Assembly: GCF_042683245.1 (NCBI RefSeq)
Contig: NZ_JBHUJB010000083.1
Location: 1 to 64,000, forward strand
From: Rubritalea tangerina
GTDB lineage: Bacteria > Verrucomicrobiota > Verrucomicrobiia > Verrucomicrobiales > Akkermansiaceae
Direction: 5' to 3'
DNA length: 64,000 bases
The stretch's first letter is position 1; every line of letters begins with the position of its first letter. A model generated the notes under the pieces. It saw nothing but the letters and a program-made list of their open reading frames with translations, was not told the DNA's origin and made no database searches. The translations under genes were made by a program, and so were the position numbers. This document shows, in pieces, positions 28,110 through 36,754 of the stretch.

Positions 28110-29704
28110 ACGAAGAAACTATCGCACTCATCGGCCAAGCCATGGACGGAACGATCAGCGAGCAAGACTTTGCCCGCCTTCAGGAAATCTTGCGTACCGA
28201 CCCAAAGGCCCTCGCCCACTACTGCCAACAATCAGAAATCCACGGCCGCCTCACCTGGGAACTCAATGGCTCGGAGATTGACCATTCTCTCATCCAGCCA
28301 AAACCGAAAACCTGGCTGCGCCCCGTCCTCATCCCCACTGCCGCCGCCATCACCGTGGGGATCTTTACCTACGCTCTCACACGCCCACCTCAGGACCAAG
28401 ACGCAGATCAATCAAACTCCATCGCTGATGCCTTCCCTGCCGAAGAAATGAACATCGCCCGCGTCACCAACAGCCTCGACGCTGTCTGGTCCAGTGGCGA
28501 TACCCCCATCGGCACCTGGCTCAAACCCGGCGTCATGACCCTCGAGGCCGGCAAAGCTGAAATCACCTTCGATTCCGGTGCCCGCGTCCTCCTCGAAGGG
28601 CCCGCCAGCATCGAAAACCTCACCCCCCACCACGCCAAACTTCTCAACGGCAAAGGCGTCGTGCATATTCCCAATAGCGCCAACGGTTTCGCCCTCGAAA
28701 CCCCATCAAATACCTTCTACGACCCCGATTGCGCCTTCGCACTCGCAGTCGATAAAGACACCACTGAAGTCCACGTGCTCGAAGGTACCCTCGATACCAA
28801 TCTCAAAAATAACCTCGCAGCCACCACCACCCTCTCAAAAGACCAATCACTGCGCTTCAATTCAAAAGAAAACCTCCCCGTCCAGTCACTCACCCTCGAC
28901 GCCACCAACATCAAAGACGAACTCCCCCAACTCACCGAAGGCAAAGCCGCTGAGTTCGTCCATTGGTCCTTCGATAGCGTCGATAATGAAACCTTCCCAG
29001 AAACTGGTACCCACCCATACAATCGCTTTGCCGCCGTCGTAGCCCACGACAAATCTGCCGGCAAAGGTGGCTATGGCATCCACTCCATCAATGGTAAGTT
29101 TGGCCGTGCCATCCGCCTCTACGGCGACGGATCCTACCTCACCACCCAATTCCCAGGTATCTCAGGAACCAAAGAACGTACCGTCGCATGCTGGGTCCGT
29201 ATCCCCAGAAATAACAAAAATAAACACGCCTATTCCATCCTCTCCTGGGGCACCCCCAATAAAAAATCAGGGGAAAAATGGCAAATCGCCTGGAACACCG
29301 CCAATGACGGCGGAATCCGCGGTGCCCTGCGTACCGAATTCGGCCGAGGCTCAGTCAGCGGCACCAAAGTCATCTGTGACGCTACCTGGCACCATATCGT
29401 CTCCGTCTTCCGCCCCAATGACTCAAATAACGTCGCCTCCCAAGTCCTCCATTACGTCGATGGAAAACTCGATACCACTTCCTGGGCCCGTAACGCCAAA
29501 ATTAATACCGATATCAGCGATAAAAACGCCCACCTCGCCTACATCGGTAAACGCCTCGAGTCCGGCGACCAATTCTCCACATTCTCCGGCAGTATCGATG
29601 AACTCTACATCTTCCCCGCCGCACTCACACCGCGCCAAATCACGCGCCTCTACAAAAAAAATGAACCCCCAAGCAACTTGATTGCCCCGCTCGCGGCACG
29701 CTAA
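28106..29704 (+). CDS. FecR-LamG transmembrane anti-sigma regulator
   Basis: A 532-aa partner of the sigma factor. An N-terminal cytoplasmic part with a DUF1 of the form QDFARLQEILRTDPKALAHY is followed by a membrane helix at about 74-91. Next are a FecR domain at about 130-250 (GVVHIPNSANGFALETPSNT) and a C-terminal LamG/concanavalin-like domain at about 290-520 (GDGSYLTTQFPG, RTVACWVRIPRN, GSIDELYIFPAALTPRQITR). The architecture parallels the FecR-DNRLRE protein at 473-1843, with a different extracytoplasmic sensor. The ligand is unknown. Confidence 0.85.
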   Translation: MNEETIALIGQAMDGTISEQDFARLQEILRTDPKALAHYCQQSEIHGRLTWELNGSEIDHSLIQPKPKTWLRPVLIPTAAAITVGIFTYALTRPPQDQDADQSNSIADAFPAEEMNIARVTNSLDAVWSSGDTPIGTWLKPGVMTLEAGKAEITFDSGARVLLEGPASIENLTPHHAKLLNGKGVVHIPNSANGFALETPSNTFYDPDCAFALAVDKDTTEVHVLEGTLDTNLKNNLAATTTLSKDQSLRFNSKENLPVQSLTLDATNIKDELPQLTEGKAAEFVHWSFDSVDNETFPETGTHPYNRFAAVVAHDKSAGKGGYGIHSINGKFGRAIRLYGDGSYLTTQFPGISGTKERTVACWVRIPRNNKNKHAYSILSWGTPNKKSGEKWQIAWNTANDGGIRGALRTEFGRGSVSGTKVICDATWHHIVSVFRPNDSNNVASQVLHYVDGKLDTTSWARNAKINTDISDKNAHLAYIGKRLESGDQFSTFSGSIDELYIFPAALTPRQITRLYKKNEPPSNLIAPLAAR

Positions 29705-29769
29705 TCCTCCCCCACACGTATTTTCTGCGTAACAAAGCGTCCATGCTCAACATTCTTAAGAATAGAAGC

Positions 29770-30531
29770 ATGAACGTCACCACCACCCTCATCACTCTCG
29801 CCACGCTCGCACTCCCCAGTATCGCTGGGGAAAAAACCCTCGTCGATTACGCACCGCATGGCCCCACCAAAAAAGAAGGTGACTTCGGCAGTCTCACTGG
29901 TACCCAATCCAGCTGGACCCCCACAGCTGAATGCGAGACCATCCAGCTGAAACCCCAACTCCCCCAAGGCCTCGGCTCCGAAGTCAATGCCACACTCGGC
30001 CGCCAAATCGTCGCCAATGGCGGAAAATGCATCAGCTTCGCCCAGTCCACCAACCATCGCTTCAAAAAAGAAGACCAGTTCTTCGGACACTTCTCATGGA
30101 TCGCTGCCAGCCGCTGGCACGCCCAAGAAAACGAGATTCTCTGCCACCTCTTCGTCACCGAGGACAATACCCTCACCGGTAAGCGCATCCCCCTCCATAC
30201 CTGGCAGTCACAACCCGACCAAGGACGAGCAAAATGGCAAACCGACCCCCTTGCCGATACCTCACTCATCCACCAACCCAACGCCCTCGGTAAACTCGTC
30301 TTCATCGAGTTCACCAGCACCGCCGGTGTCGGCCAGTTCGCTCGACTCGATAACGTCTTCCTCGCTGTCAAAAATCCCCGCATCGGCAGCCTAAAAGCTC
30401 AAAAATCTCCCCCCGTGACCCCAAAAATCGCCAAACCCACCCCCAAGCCATCCATCAAGCCCACCCCCACAAGTCGCCCAGAGGCCCTCGTCGGCCTGGG
30501 CTCCATCACCATCTACCTGCGGAACAAATAA
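29770..30531 (+). CDS. Secreted protein with degenerate PEP-CTERM-like tail
   Basis: The frame opens at 29743; ATG 29770 (MNVTTTLITLATLALPSIAG) starts a signal peptide and is preferred. The 253-aa product has an unrecognised globular domain of about 190 residues with a FIEFTSTAGVGQFARLDNVF strand, then a proline-rich linker (VTPKIAKPTPKPSIKPTPTS). The end, RPEALVGLGSITIYLRNK, looks like a worn PEP-CTERM tail (PEP to RPE, final Arg cluster reduced). It lies 65 bp after the FecR-LamG gene and may be its target or co-operonic. Confidence 0.65.
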   Translation: MNVTTTLITLATLALPSIAGEKTLVDYAPHGPTKKEGDFGSLTGTQSSWTPTAECETIQLKPQLPQGLGSEVNATLGRQIVANGGKCISFAQSTNHRFKKEDQFFGHFSWIAASRWHAQENEILCHLFVTEDNTLTGKRIPLHTWQSQPDQGRAKWQTDPLADTSLIHQPNALGKLVFIEFTSTAGVGQFARLDNVFLAVKNPRIGSLKAQKSPPVTPKIAKPTPKPSIKPTPTSRPEALVGLGSITIYLRNK

Positions 30532-30570
30532 GCCGTAATACATTCACCCCTTCACCCATTAGTTGATGCC

Positions 30571-33135
30571 ATGAAATACCCTGCACTTCTCTCTCTCCTC
30601 CTTGGCACTACCTGCCCATCCTGGGCAGCTCTGAGCATCCAAGAAATTGCTTCCATCCCGGCCAACCCAGCCATCAACAACACTGGCGCAAGTGATGGCT
30701 CCACTGCCGTCGCCACCGACCCCACTAAAGGCTCCAAAGGACAAAGCTTTGACTTCACCACGAATGCCCAACTTACTGGAATCATCCTCCAAATGGGCAG
30801 CCCCGGCACCATCGCCTCACTCGACCTCGCCATCTACGCCGCAGACACAAATGGCCTCCCCACCGGCGCCGCTATCTACTCCGACTCCGGCACCCTCCCC
30901 ACCTCAGGACTCAGCTCCGGCGACTATATCCAGATCGACTTCGCCACTACCCAAAACCTCAATGCCGGTAAGTACGCCATCGTCCTCAGCACAACCGACT
31001 CGAATACCAACTTCAAACTCAATAAACAAAACGGCTACACCGCCGGAACCCTCATCAAAAAGAACAATTCATCAGGCAACGCATGGGAAGCACTTACCAA
31101 TGGCAATGACCTCCACTTTGCTCTCCTCGGTTCTATCGACGGCATCGTAGACCCACCACCACCAACCCGACCCACCGCCTCATCAGGCCCCAATGTCATC
31201 CATATCCTCGTCGATGACTGGGGCTGGACCGATAGCTCAGTCGCTGCCGCTTCCGAAGGAAATATCTCAGACTTCTACGAAACCCCAAATATCCAACGCC
31301 TCGCCGACATGGGAGTCAGCTTCACTTGGTGCTACGCCCAACCCAATTGCGCCCCCACCCGTGCCGCCTTCATGACCGGCCAATACTCAGCTCGCTCAGG
31401 CAATGGCGTCTATAACGTCTCTAGCCTCAGCCGCTCAGGCGGTAGCCGCACCACCTACCTCACCGCCGCTAAACAAGGCCTCGACGACGATTCCTCCGTC
31501 GATGACTTCATCAATGGCGATGAAAATACCATCACCCTCGCCGAAGCCATGTACAATGCCGGCTACGTCACCGCACATATCGGCAAATACCACGTCGGCT
31601 CCAGCAATGCCTCAGACGCTACATTCCCACTCAACCAAGGACTCGACTACAACTACGGCGGCGGCCATAAAGGAAACCCCGATAACTACTTCGCTCAGGG
31701 CTCACCACGTACCTTCCACGCCAATGTCGGCGCCGAACTCGATGCCTACGCCGACGACTACACCCAGTCCTACGTCGATACCTACATCAAACCCTACGAA
31801 AATGGGAATGACTCAGACACCCTCGTCGGAACCCAAAAACATATCACCGATGCCACCGCAGACGCCTTCGAAGACTTCGTCGCCACCTACCCAACCGGTG
31901 ATCTCTCAGGCTATCCCTTCTACGTCCAGTACCACTTCTACGCCACCCACGGCCCACTCCAAGGACGCCCAGACCTCGTCGCTAAATACAATGCCAAGGC
32001 GTCCCTCACCCCTCCATCACATGATACAAAATCTAGCTTCGCAGCCCTCACCGAAAGTATGGACCAAGCCGTCGGACGCATTATCGACTTCTTAGATGAC
32101 CCTAACAGAGATGGGGACAATGCCGACTCCATCGCCTCTAACACAGTCATCTTCTTCACCGCAGATAACGGTGGCAGTAACCCAGAAACCTCAAACTACC
32201 CACTTCGCGGCGCCAAAGGTATGCACTTCGAAGGCGGTATCCGCGTCCCACTCATCGTCGCGCAACCCGGTAACATCCCCGCAGCTAAGGTTTCTAACTC
32301 CCTCGTCCATACCGTGGACTTCTACCCCACCATCCTCGACTTCGCAGGAGCTACCTACCCAGATGCCTCCACCCACCCGCTCGATGGTGAATCACTCTAT
32401 AACCACCTCCTCGACCCCGATAACGTCTCGCGTGATCGCAGCCCCATCTTCTACCACTTCCCCGGATACATGGACTCACGCGCCTTCGCCAGCTCCGCTG
32501 TCATCAAACAAATCAACGGCAAACGCTACAAACTCATCTACGGCTACGATCCCTACTACGACCCCACTGACCAATACGACCAATTCCAACTCTATAACCT
32601 CAGCGACGACCTCTCAGAAACCGTCAACCTCATGGATTATGTCGATGTCGAAAATGCAGATGACTCCGAAGACCCATCTAGCAGCAGAGAATATTGGGAC
32701 TATATCCTCCATAAAGACATCGCCAATGAATTGACCTACGACCTCAATGCCTGGCTCGTAGGCGCCGATAAAGGCCCCACCTGGAACCCGCTCTACGCAA
32801 CCTATAAAGATAATTTCCCAGGCCTCGACCCCGAACTCGTGGGTCAAGAAACCGGCCCGTCCCCAAGATCTGTCACTGATGTCCCAATCCCAAACACTGG
32901 CGGCTTTACCGTCGCCACCCAGTCCGTCGATACCTCCGGGAACCTCACCCTCAACTTTGCCTCACACAGCGGCTTTACCTACCAAGTCCAAGTTTCTGAC
33001 TCACTCGATTCTGACTCGTGGCAAAACCTCGGATCCCCAGTTCTAGCAGACTCTAACTCCACTCAGATCAACCTCCTAGATGCCGCCGCAGAAACCGCTT
33101 CTAAACGCTTCTACCGCGTGATGCTTGTCCAATAA
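30571..33135 (+). CDS. Secreted multidomain S1 sulfatase
   Basis: An 854-aa sulfatase with a signal peptide, an N-terminal beta-sandwich of about 170 residues (QSFDFTTNAQLTGIILQMGS), a proline linker and a sulfatase catalytic domain from about residue 205 (NVIHILVDDWGWTD). The signature is NCAPTRAAFMTGQYSAR with the FGly cysteine at 260, and FFTADNGGSNPET carries metal ligands. HIGKYHVG replaces the more usual GKWHxG (Trp to Tyr). The C-terminal beta domain (about 770-854, YQVQVSDSLDSDSWQNLG) resembles sequences in Verrucomicrobia exported proteins that often precede sorting signals, but no PEP-CTERM is present. Confidence 0.88.
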   Translation: MKYPALLSLLLGTTCPSWAALSIQEIASIPANPAINNTGASDGSTAVATDPTKGSKGQSFDFTTNAQLTGIILQMGSPGTIASLDLAIYAADTNGLPTGAAIYSDSGTLPTSGLSSGDYIQIDFATTQNLNAGKYAIVLSTTDSNTNFKLNKQNGYTAGTLIKKNNSSGNAWEALTNGNDLHFALLGSIDGIVDPPPPTRPTASSGPNVIHILVDDWGWTDSSVAAASEGNISDFYETPNIQRLADMGVSFTWCYAQPNCAPTRAAFMTGQYSARSGNGVYNVSSLSRSGGSRTTYLTAAKQGLDDDSSVDDFINGDENTITLAEAMYNAGYVTAHIGKYHVGSSNASDATFPLNQGLDYNYGGGHKGNPDNYFAQGSPRTFHANVGAELDAYADDYTQSYVDTYIKPYENGNDSDTLVGTQKHITDATADAFEDFVATYPTGDLSGYPFYVQYHFYATHGPLQGRPDLVAKYNAKASLTPPSHDTKSSFAALTESMDQAVGRIIDFLDDPNRDGDNADSIASNTVIFFTADNGGSNPETSNYPLRGAKGMHFEGGIRVPLIVAQPGNIPAAKVSNSLVHTVDFYPTILDFAGATYPDASTHPLDGESLYNHLLDPDNVSRDRSPIFYHFPGYMDSRAFASSAVIKQINGKRYKLIYGYDPYYDPTDQYDQFQLYNLSDDLSETVNLMDYVDVENADDSEDPSSSREYWDYILHKDIANELTYDLNAWLVGADKGPTWNPLYATYKDNFPGLDPELVGQETGPSPRSVTDVPIPNTGGFTVATQSVDTSGNLTLNFASHSGFTYQVQVSDSLDSDSWQNLGSPVLADSNSTQINLLDAAAETASKRFYRVMLVQ

Positions 33136-33230
33136 TCCTCAACAATCCAGTACCCTTATGGTACAAACCATCAGCCACACACTGATGCCACTGTCATTTC
33201 CAATCCCCCCCCACTCAATACACACACACC

Positions 33231-34640
33231 ATGAACCGAATAGCAAAGTCCTTACTCGCACTCGTCACCCTCTCCGCCACCGCTCTCGGTGCCGATAAAC
33301 CTAACATTCTCTACATCAATATCGATGACCTCGGTTGGGCCGATGTCTCGATCAATGGCTCGACCTTCTACGAAACCCCCAATATCGATCGCATCGCCAA
33401 AGAAGGAATGATCTTTAGTAATGGCTACGCCTCCGCTGCAAACTGCGCCCCATCCAGAGCCTCCGCCATCTCCGGACAAAATACCCCACGCCACGGAGTC
33501 TACACAGTCATGAATTCCGACCGCGGAAAATCAAAAGACCGAAAAATTATCCCAACCAAAAATACCCAACACCTCAAACAAGATAACCTGACCTTCGGCC
33601 ACGCCCTCAAAGCCGCTGGCTACACCACTGCCACCATGGGGAAATGGCACGTCACTAAAGACCCACTCAAAAATGGCTTCGATATCAACGTCGGTGGCAC
33701 CGCCGCTGGTGGTCCCTACAATGGTGGATACCATTCCCCATTCAAATACCCAAACCTCGAGGTCAAAGAAAAGGGCACCTACCTTACCGATATCCTCACC
33801 ACCAAAGCGATCGACTTTATCGCCAAACACAAAGACCAACCCTTCTGCCTCTACCTCCCCTACTTTACCGTCCATACCCCACTCCAAGCCAAACCAGAAC
33901 TCGTAGAGAAATATAAAAAGAAAGGCGGTAACGACGCCCAAAATAACCCCGTCTATGCCGCCATGATCGAATCGCTCGATCAAAATGTCGGCCGCGTCCT
34001 CGACGCTCTCGACGCCAACGGTATCGCCGAAAATACCCTCATCGTCTTCACCTCAGATAACGGCGGTGTCAATGTCACCAGCCTCCAACGCCCCCTCCGC
34101 GGTGGCAAAGGCATGTACTACGAAGGCGGTATCCGCGAACCCTTCTTCATCCGCTGGCCAGCCAAAATTAAAGCCGGATCCATCTGCCACACCCCCGTCA
34201 CAAATCTCGATTTCTACCCTACCTTCTGTGACGCCGCCGGTACCGCCCCCCCAAAAGGTAAAATTCTCGATGGCCTTAGCCTCATGCCCCTCTTCGAAAA
34301 TAAACCACTCGCCGATCGCGCCCTCTACTGGCACTTCCCCATCTACCTCCAAGCATACGGGAAACCAGGTGCCCTCGGCATGAAAGATGCCCAAGACATC
34401 CTCTTCCGTACCCGCCCAGGATCCGCTATCCGATACGGTGACTGGAAACTCATCGAGTACTTCGAAAATGGTGACTTCGAACTCTATAACCTCAAAGACG
34501 ATAAATCTGAGTCCAAAAACCTCGCCAAATCACACCCAGAAAAAGTCCAAGAACTCCACACTAAACTCAAAAAGTGGCGGAAACAAATCAATGCCCCCGT
34601 GCCTAACCAACCGAACCCCGCCTACCAACCCCAGAGCTAA
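33231..34640 (+). CDS. Secreted S1-family sulfatase
   Basis: A 469-aa sulfatase of standard length. The signal peptide is at 1-20, with DKPNILYINIDDLGWADVSI at the mature N-terminus. The signature is NCAPSRASAISGQ with the FGly cysteine at 72, with MGKWHVTKD and TSDNGGVN as further active-site segments. It follows the multidomain sulfatase by 95 bp. The start has no Shine-Dalgarno (ACACACACC before ATG). The substrate is presumably a sulfated polysaccharide. Confidence 0.9.
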   Translation: MNRIAKSLLALVTLSATALGADKPNILYINIDDLGWADVSINGSTFYETPNIDRIAKEGMIFSNGYASAANCAPSRASAISGQNTPRHGVYTVMNSDRGKSKDRKIIPTKNTQHLKQDNLTFGHALKAAGYTTATMGKWHVTKDPLKNGFDINVGGTAAGGPYNGGYHSPFKYPNLEVKEKGTYLTDILTTKAIDFIAKHKDQPFCLYLPYFTVHTPLQAKPELVEKYKKKGGNDAQNNPVYAAMIESLDQNVGRVLDALDANGIAENTLIVFTSDNGGVNVTSLQRPLRGGKGMYYEGGIREPFFIRWPAKIKAGSICHTPVTNLDFYPTFCDAAGTAPPKGKILDGLSLMPLFENKPLADRALYWHFPIYLQAYGKPGALGMKDAQDILFRTRPGSAIRYGDWKLIEYFENGDFELYNLKDDKSESKNLAKSHPEKVQELHTKLKKWRKQINAPVPNQPNPAYQPQS

Positions 34641-34745
34641 CTAACACCGCTCTCGTCCTCCCCCCCAAACATTTCCCCCCATACACCCTCTCATCAGCAT
34701 AGGGCATCATTGACAGGATTCTAGCAGCCGTTAGAATGCCACTGG

Positions 34746-36218
34746 ATGGATCCCTTGCTCAGAGAACTAATGGATGATGCGCGCGCCCTCTGGCCCACCA
34801 TCGCCTCAATCCTGCACGTCCTCGGTGCCTGTGCCGTCACGGTCCACGCCATCCTCCGTAAGAAGGAAAAAAAGTCTGCCATCGCATGGATCGGTCTCTC
34901 CTGGCTCTCCCCCATCATCGGCTCGATCGCCTACCTCGTGCTCGGTATCAACCGCATCGAACGGAAAGCCGTCTCGCTGGGCCTACTCAACGTCTGGGAC
35001 CATGACCCCTCCCAGGAACTCACCAGTGAAGACCAACGCCTCATCCATCACGCCAAACTCGAACACCAAAACTTCCTCGGCCTCGTCGAACTCGGCTCCC
35101 AACTCACCCGAAAGCCCCTCCTCCTCGGTAACGCCATCACTCCTCTCATCAATGGAGATGCCGCCTACCCAGAGATGCTCGCAGCCATTGACTCCGCCCA
35201 AGTCTCCATCACCCTCAATAGCTACATCTTCGATAGCGACCGCGCTGGTGACCAGTTCCTCACCGCCCTCACCAATGCCCAACAACGTGGCATCAAAGTC
35301 CGCGTCATGATCGATGGCGTCGGCTCCCGATACTCCAAACCCAGCATGGTCGGTAGACTCAAAAAAGCGGGCATCAATGTAGCCGAATTCCTACCCTCAC
35401 GCGCCCCCTGGAGCATGGCATTTGCCAACCTGCGCAATCATAGAAAAATCCTCGTCGTCGATGGCACAATCGGCTTCACCGGAGGCACCAATATCCGCGA
35501 AGGCCATTGCCTCAACCTCCAACCAGATTTCCCCGTCGCCTGCCTCCACTTCAAAGTCCAAGGACCCGTCGTCGCTGAACTCCAAGAAGCATTCGCCATC
35601 GACTGGGCATTCACAACCCAAGAAACCCTCGTCGGCCCCACCTGGTTCCCAGATCTCGAACGCCATGGAAAAGTCGTCGCCCGCGGCGTCCCCGATGGCC
35701 CAGATGAAGACCTCAACAAAATTAACGAAATCATCCTCGGCGCCCTCTCTATCGCACGCGAACATGTCCGCATCGTCACCCCCTATTTCCTCCCCGCCGA
35801 CTCCATCCTCGACGCCCTCGCCGTCACTGCCATGCGCGGCGTCACCGTCGAAATCCTCCTCCCATCCAAAAATAATATCGCCATCATGAACTGGGCCATG
35901 GTCCCACAACTCCAACACCTCATCAAAAAAGGCATCCACATCTATTCCTCCCCCGCTCCCTTCGACCACACCAAACTCTTCGTCGTCGACCACCTCTGGT
36001 CACTCATCGGTTCCACTAATTGGGACGCCCGTAGCATGCGACTCAATTTCGAATACAACCTCGAATGCTATGACGCAACCCTCGCCCGACAACTCGATAC
36101 CATCATCGATCAAAAACTCGCCAACGCCACACGCATCACCCTAGACCAAATCCAGCACCGACCCCTCCCCATCAAACTCCGCGACGGCGCCGCACAACTC
36201 TTCGCCCCCTACCTCTGA
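34746..36218 (+). CDS. cls: Cardiolipin synthase, phospholipase D family
   Basis: A 490-aa inner-membrane enzyme that makes cardiolipin from phosphatidylglycerol. Two N-terminal membrane helices occupy about 15-70 (IASILHVLGACAVTVHAIL, IGLSWLSPIIGSIAYLVLG). There are two HKD motifs: NHRKILVVDGTIGFTGGTN with His232, and DHTKLFVVDHLWSLIGSTNW with His408. Architecture and length match ClsA. It is a housekeeping gene between sulfatase and pilin-like genes; a terminator is not evident on either side. Confidence 0.9.
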   Translation: MDPLLRELMDDARALWPTIASILHVLGACAVTVHAILRKKEKKSAIAWIGLSWLSPIIGSIAYLVLGINRIERKAVSLGLLNVWDHDPSQELTSEDQRLIHHAKLEHQNFLGLVELGSQLTRKPLLLGNAITPLINGDAAYPEMLAAIDSAQVSITLNSYIFDSDRAGDQFLTALTNAQQRGIKVRVMIDGVGSRYSKPSMVGRLKKAGINVAEFLPSRAPWSMAFANLRNHRKILVVDGTIGFTGGTNIREGHCLNLQPDFPVACLHFKVQGPVVAELQEAFAIDWAFTTQETLVGPTWFPDLERHGKVVARGVPDGPDEDLNKINEIILGALSIAREHVRIVTPYFLPADSILDALAVTAMRGVTVEILLPSKNNIAIMNWAMVPQLQHLIKKGIHIYSSPAPFDHTKLFVVDHLWSLIGSTNWDARSMRLNFEYNLECYDATLARQLDTIIDQKLANATRITLDQIQHRPLPIKLRDGAAQLFAPYL

Positions 36219-36251
36219 CACCAAACTCGTCCCTACCCTCATTTTCCTATT

Positions 36252-36650
36252 ATGAAGCCATGCCTCATTCTCTTCCTACTCTCCCAAGCGCTCCTCGCCG
36301 AAAACACCCATTTCGGAAAAACTTATGACACCTACCTCGGTAAAGAACCAACACCACATATAAAAAAATGTGTGGCTCTGAAACTTAAACAAGTCTCTAT
36401 CGATTCTAAAGATGTCGCACATGCACTCATGCAACTCACTGAAACCATGAGAACACAATACCAATCCAACCATGGATTGAGCTTCGTCATGCCGGGTAAC
36501 CATCCACAATACCATACCCCCATCAAACTCCATCTAACCAATACCTCCCTCATGGCGGCTGTCGATGCCATCTGTAAAAAGGCAAAGATCCAATGGAACT
36601 TTTCCTCAGGAAAACTCACAATCACACCACCATCATCCCCGACTAAATAA
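36252..36650 (+). CDS. Small exported protein with STN-like domain
   Basis: 132 aa. The signal peptide ends near LLAEN. The remainder (IKKCVALKLKQVSIDSKDVA ... LTNTSLMAAVDAICKKAKIQ, then WNFSSGKLTITPP) has the beta-alpha pattern of the secretin/TonB short N-terminal (STN) domain, in which a small domain presents an edge strand. It stands alone without a secretin or TonB receptor domain. It precedes the Verru_Chthon A gene by about 100 bp. Confidence 0.6.
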   Translation: MKPCLILFLLSQALLAENTHFGKTYDTYLGKEPTPHIKKCVALKLKQVSIDSKDVAHALMQLTETMRTQYQSNHGLSFVMPGNHPQYHTPIKLHLTNTSLMAAVDAICKKAKIQWNFSSGKLTITPPSSPTK

Positions 36651-36697
36651 CCTTAGATCATGTGATTTCTAACAATTATAAGCATTTTTATATCAAT

Positions 36698-36729
36698 TTC
36701 TGTTAGAATACTATAGACACCTAACAGAA
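36698..36729. promoter_or_regulatory. Inverted repeat upstream of Verru_Chthon A
   Basis: TTCTGTTAG (36698-36706) and CTAACAGAA (36721-36729) form a perfect 9-bp inverted repeat with 14-nt spacing in an A+T-rich stretch, 25 bp before the ATG at 36755. It is positioned for a repressor or activator site or a leader hairpin. A third similar half-site, TTCTAACA, lies at 36667-36674. Confidence 0.5.
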
Positions 36730-36754
36730 TAGTGTGATATACCACTTGGTTCGA

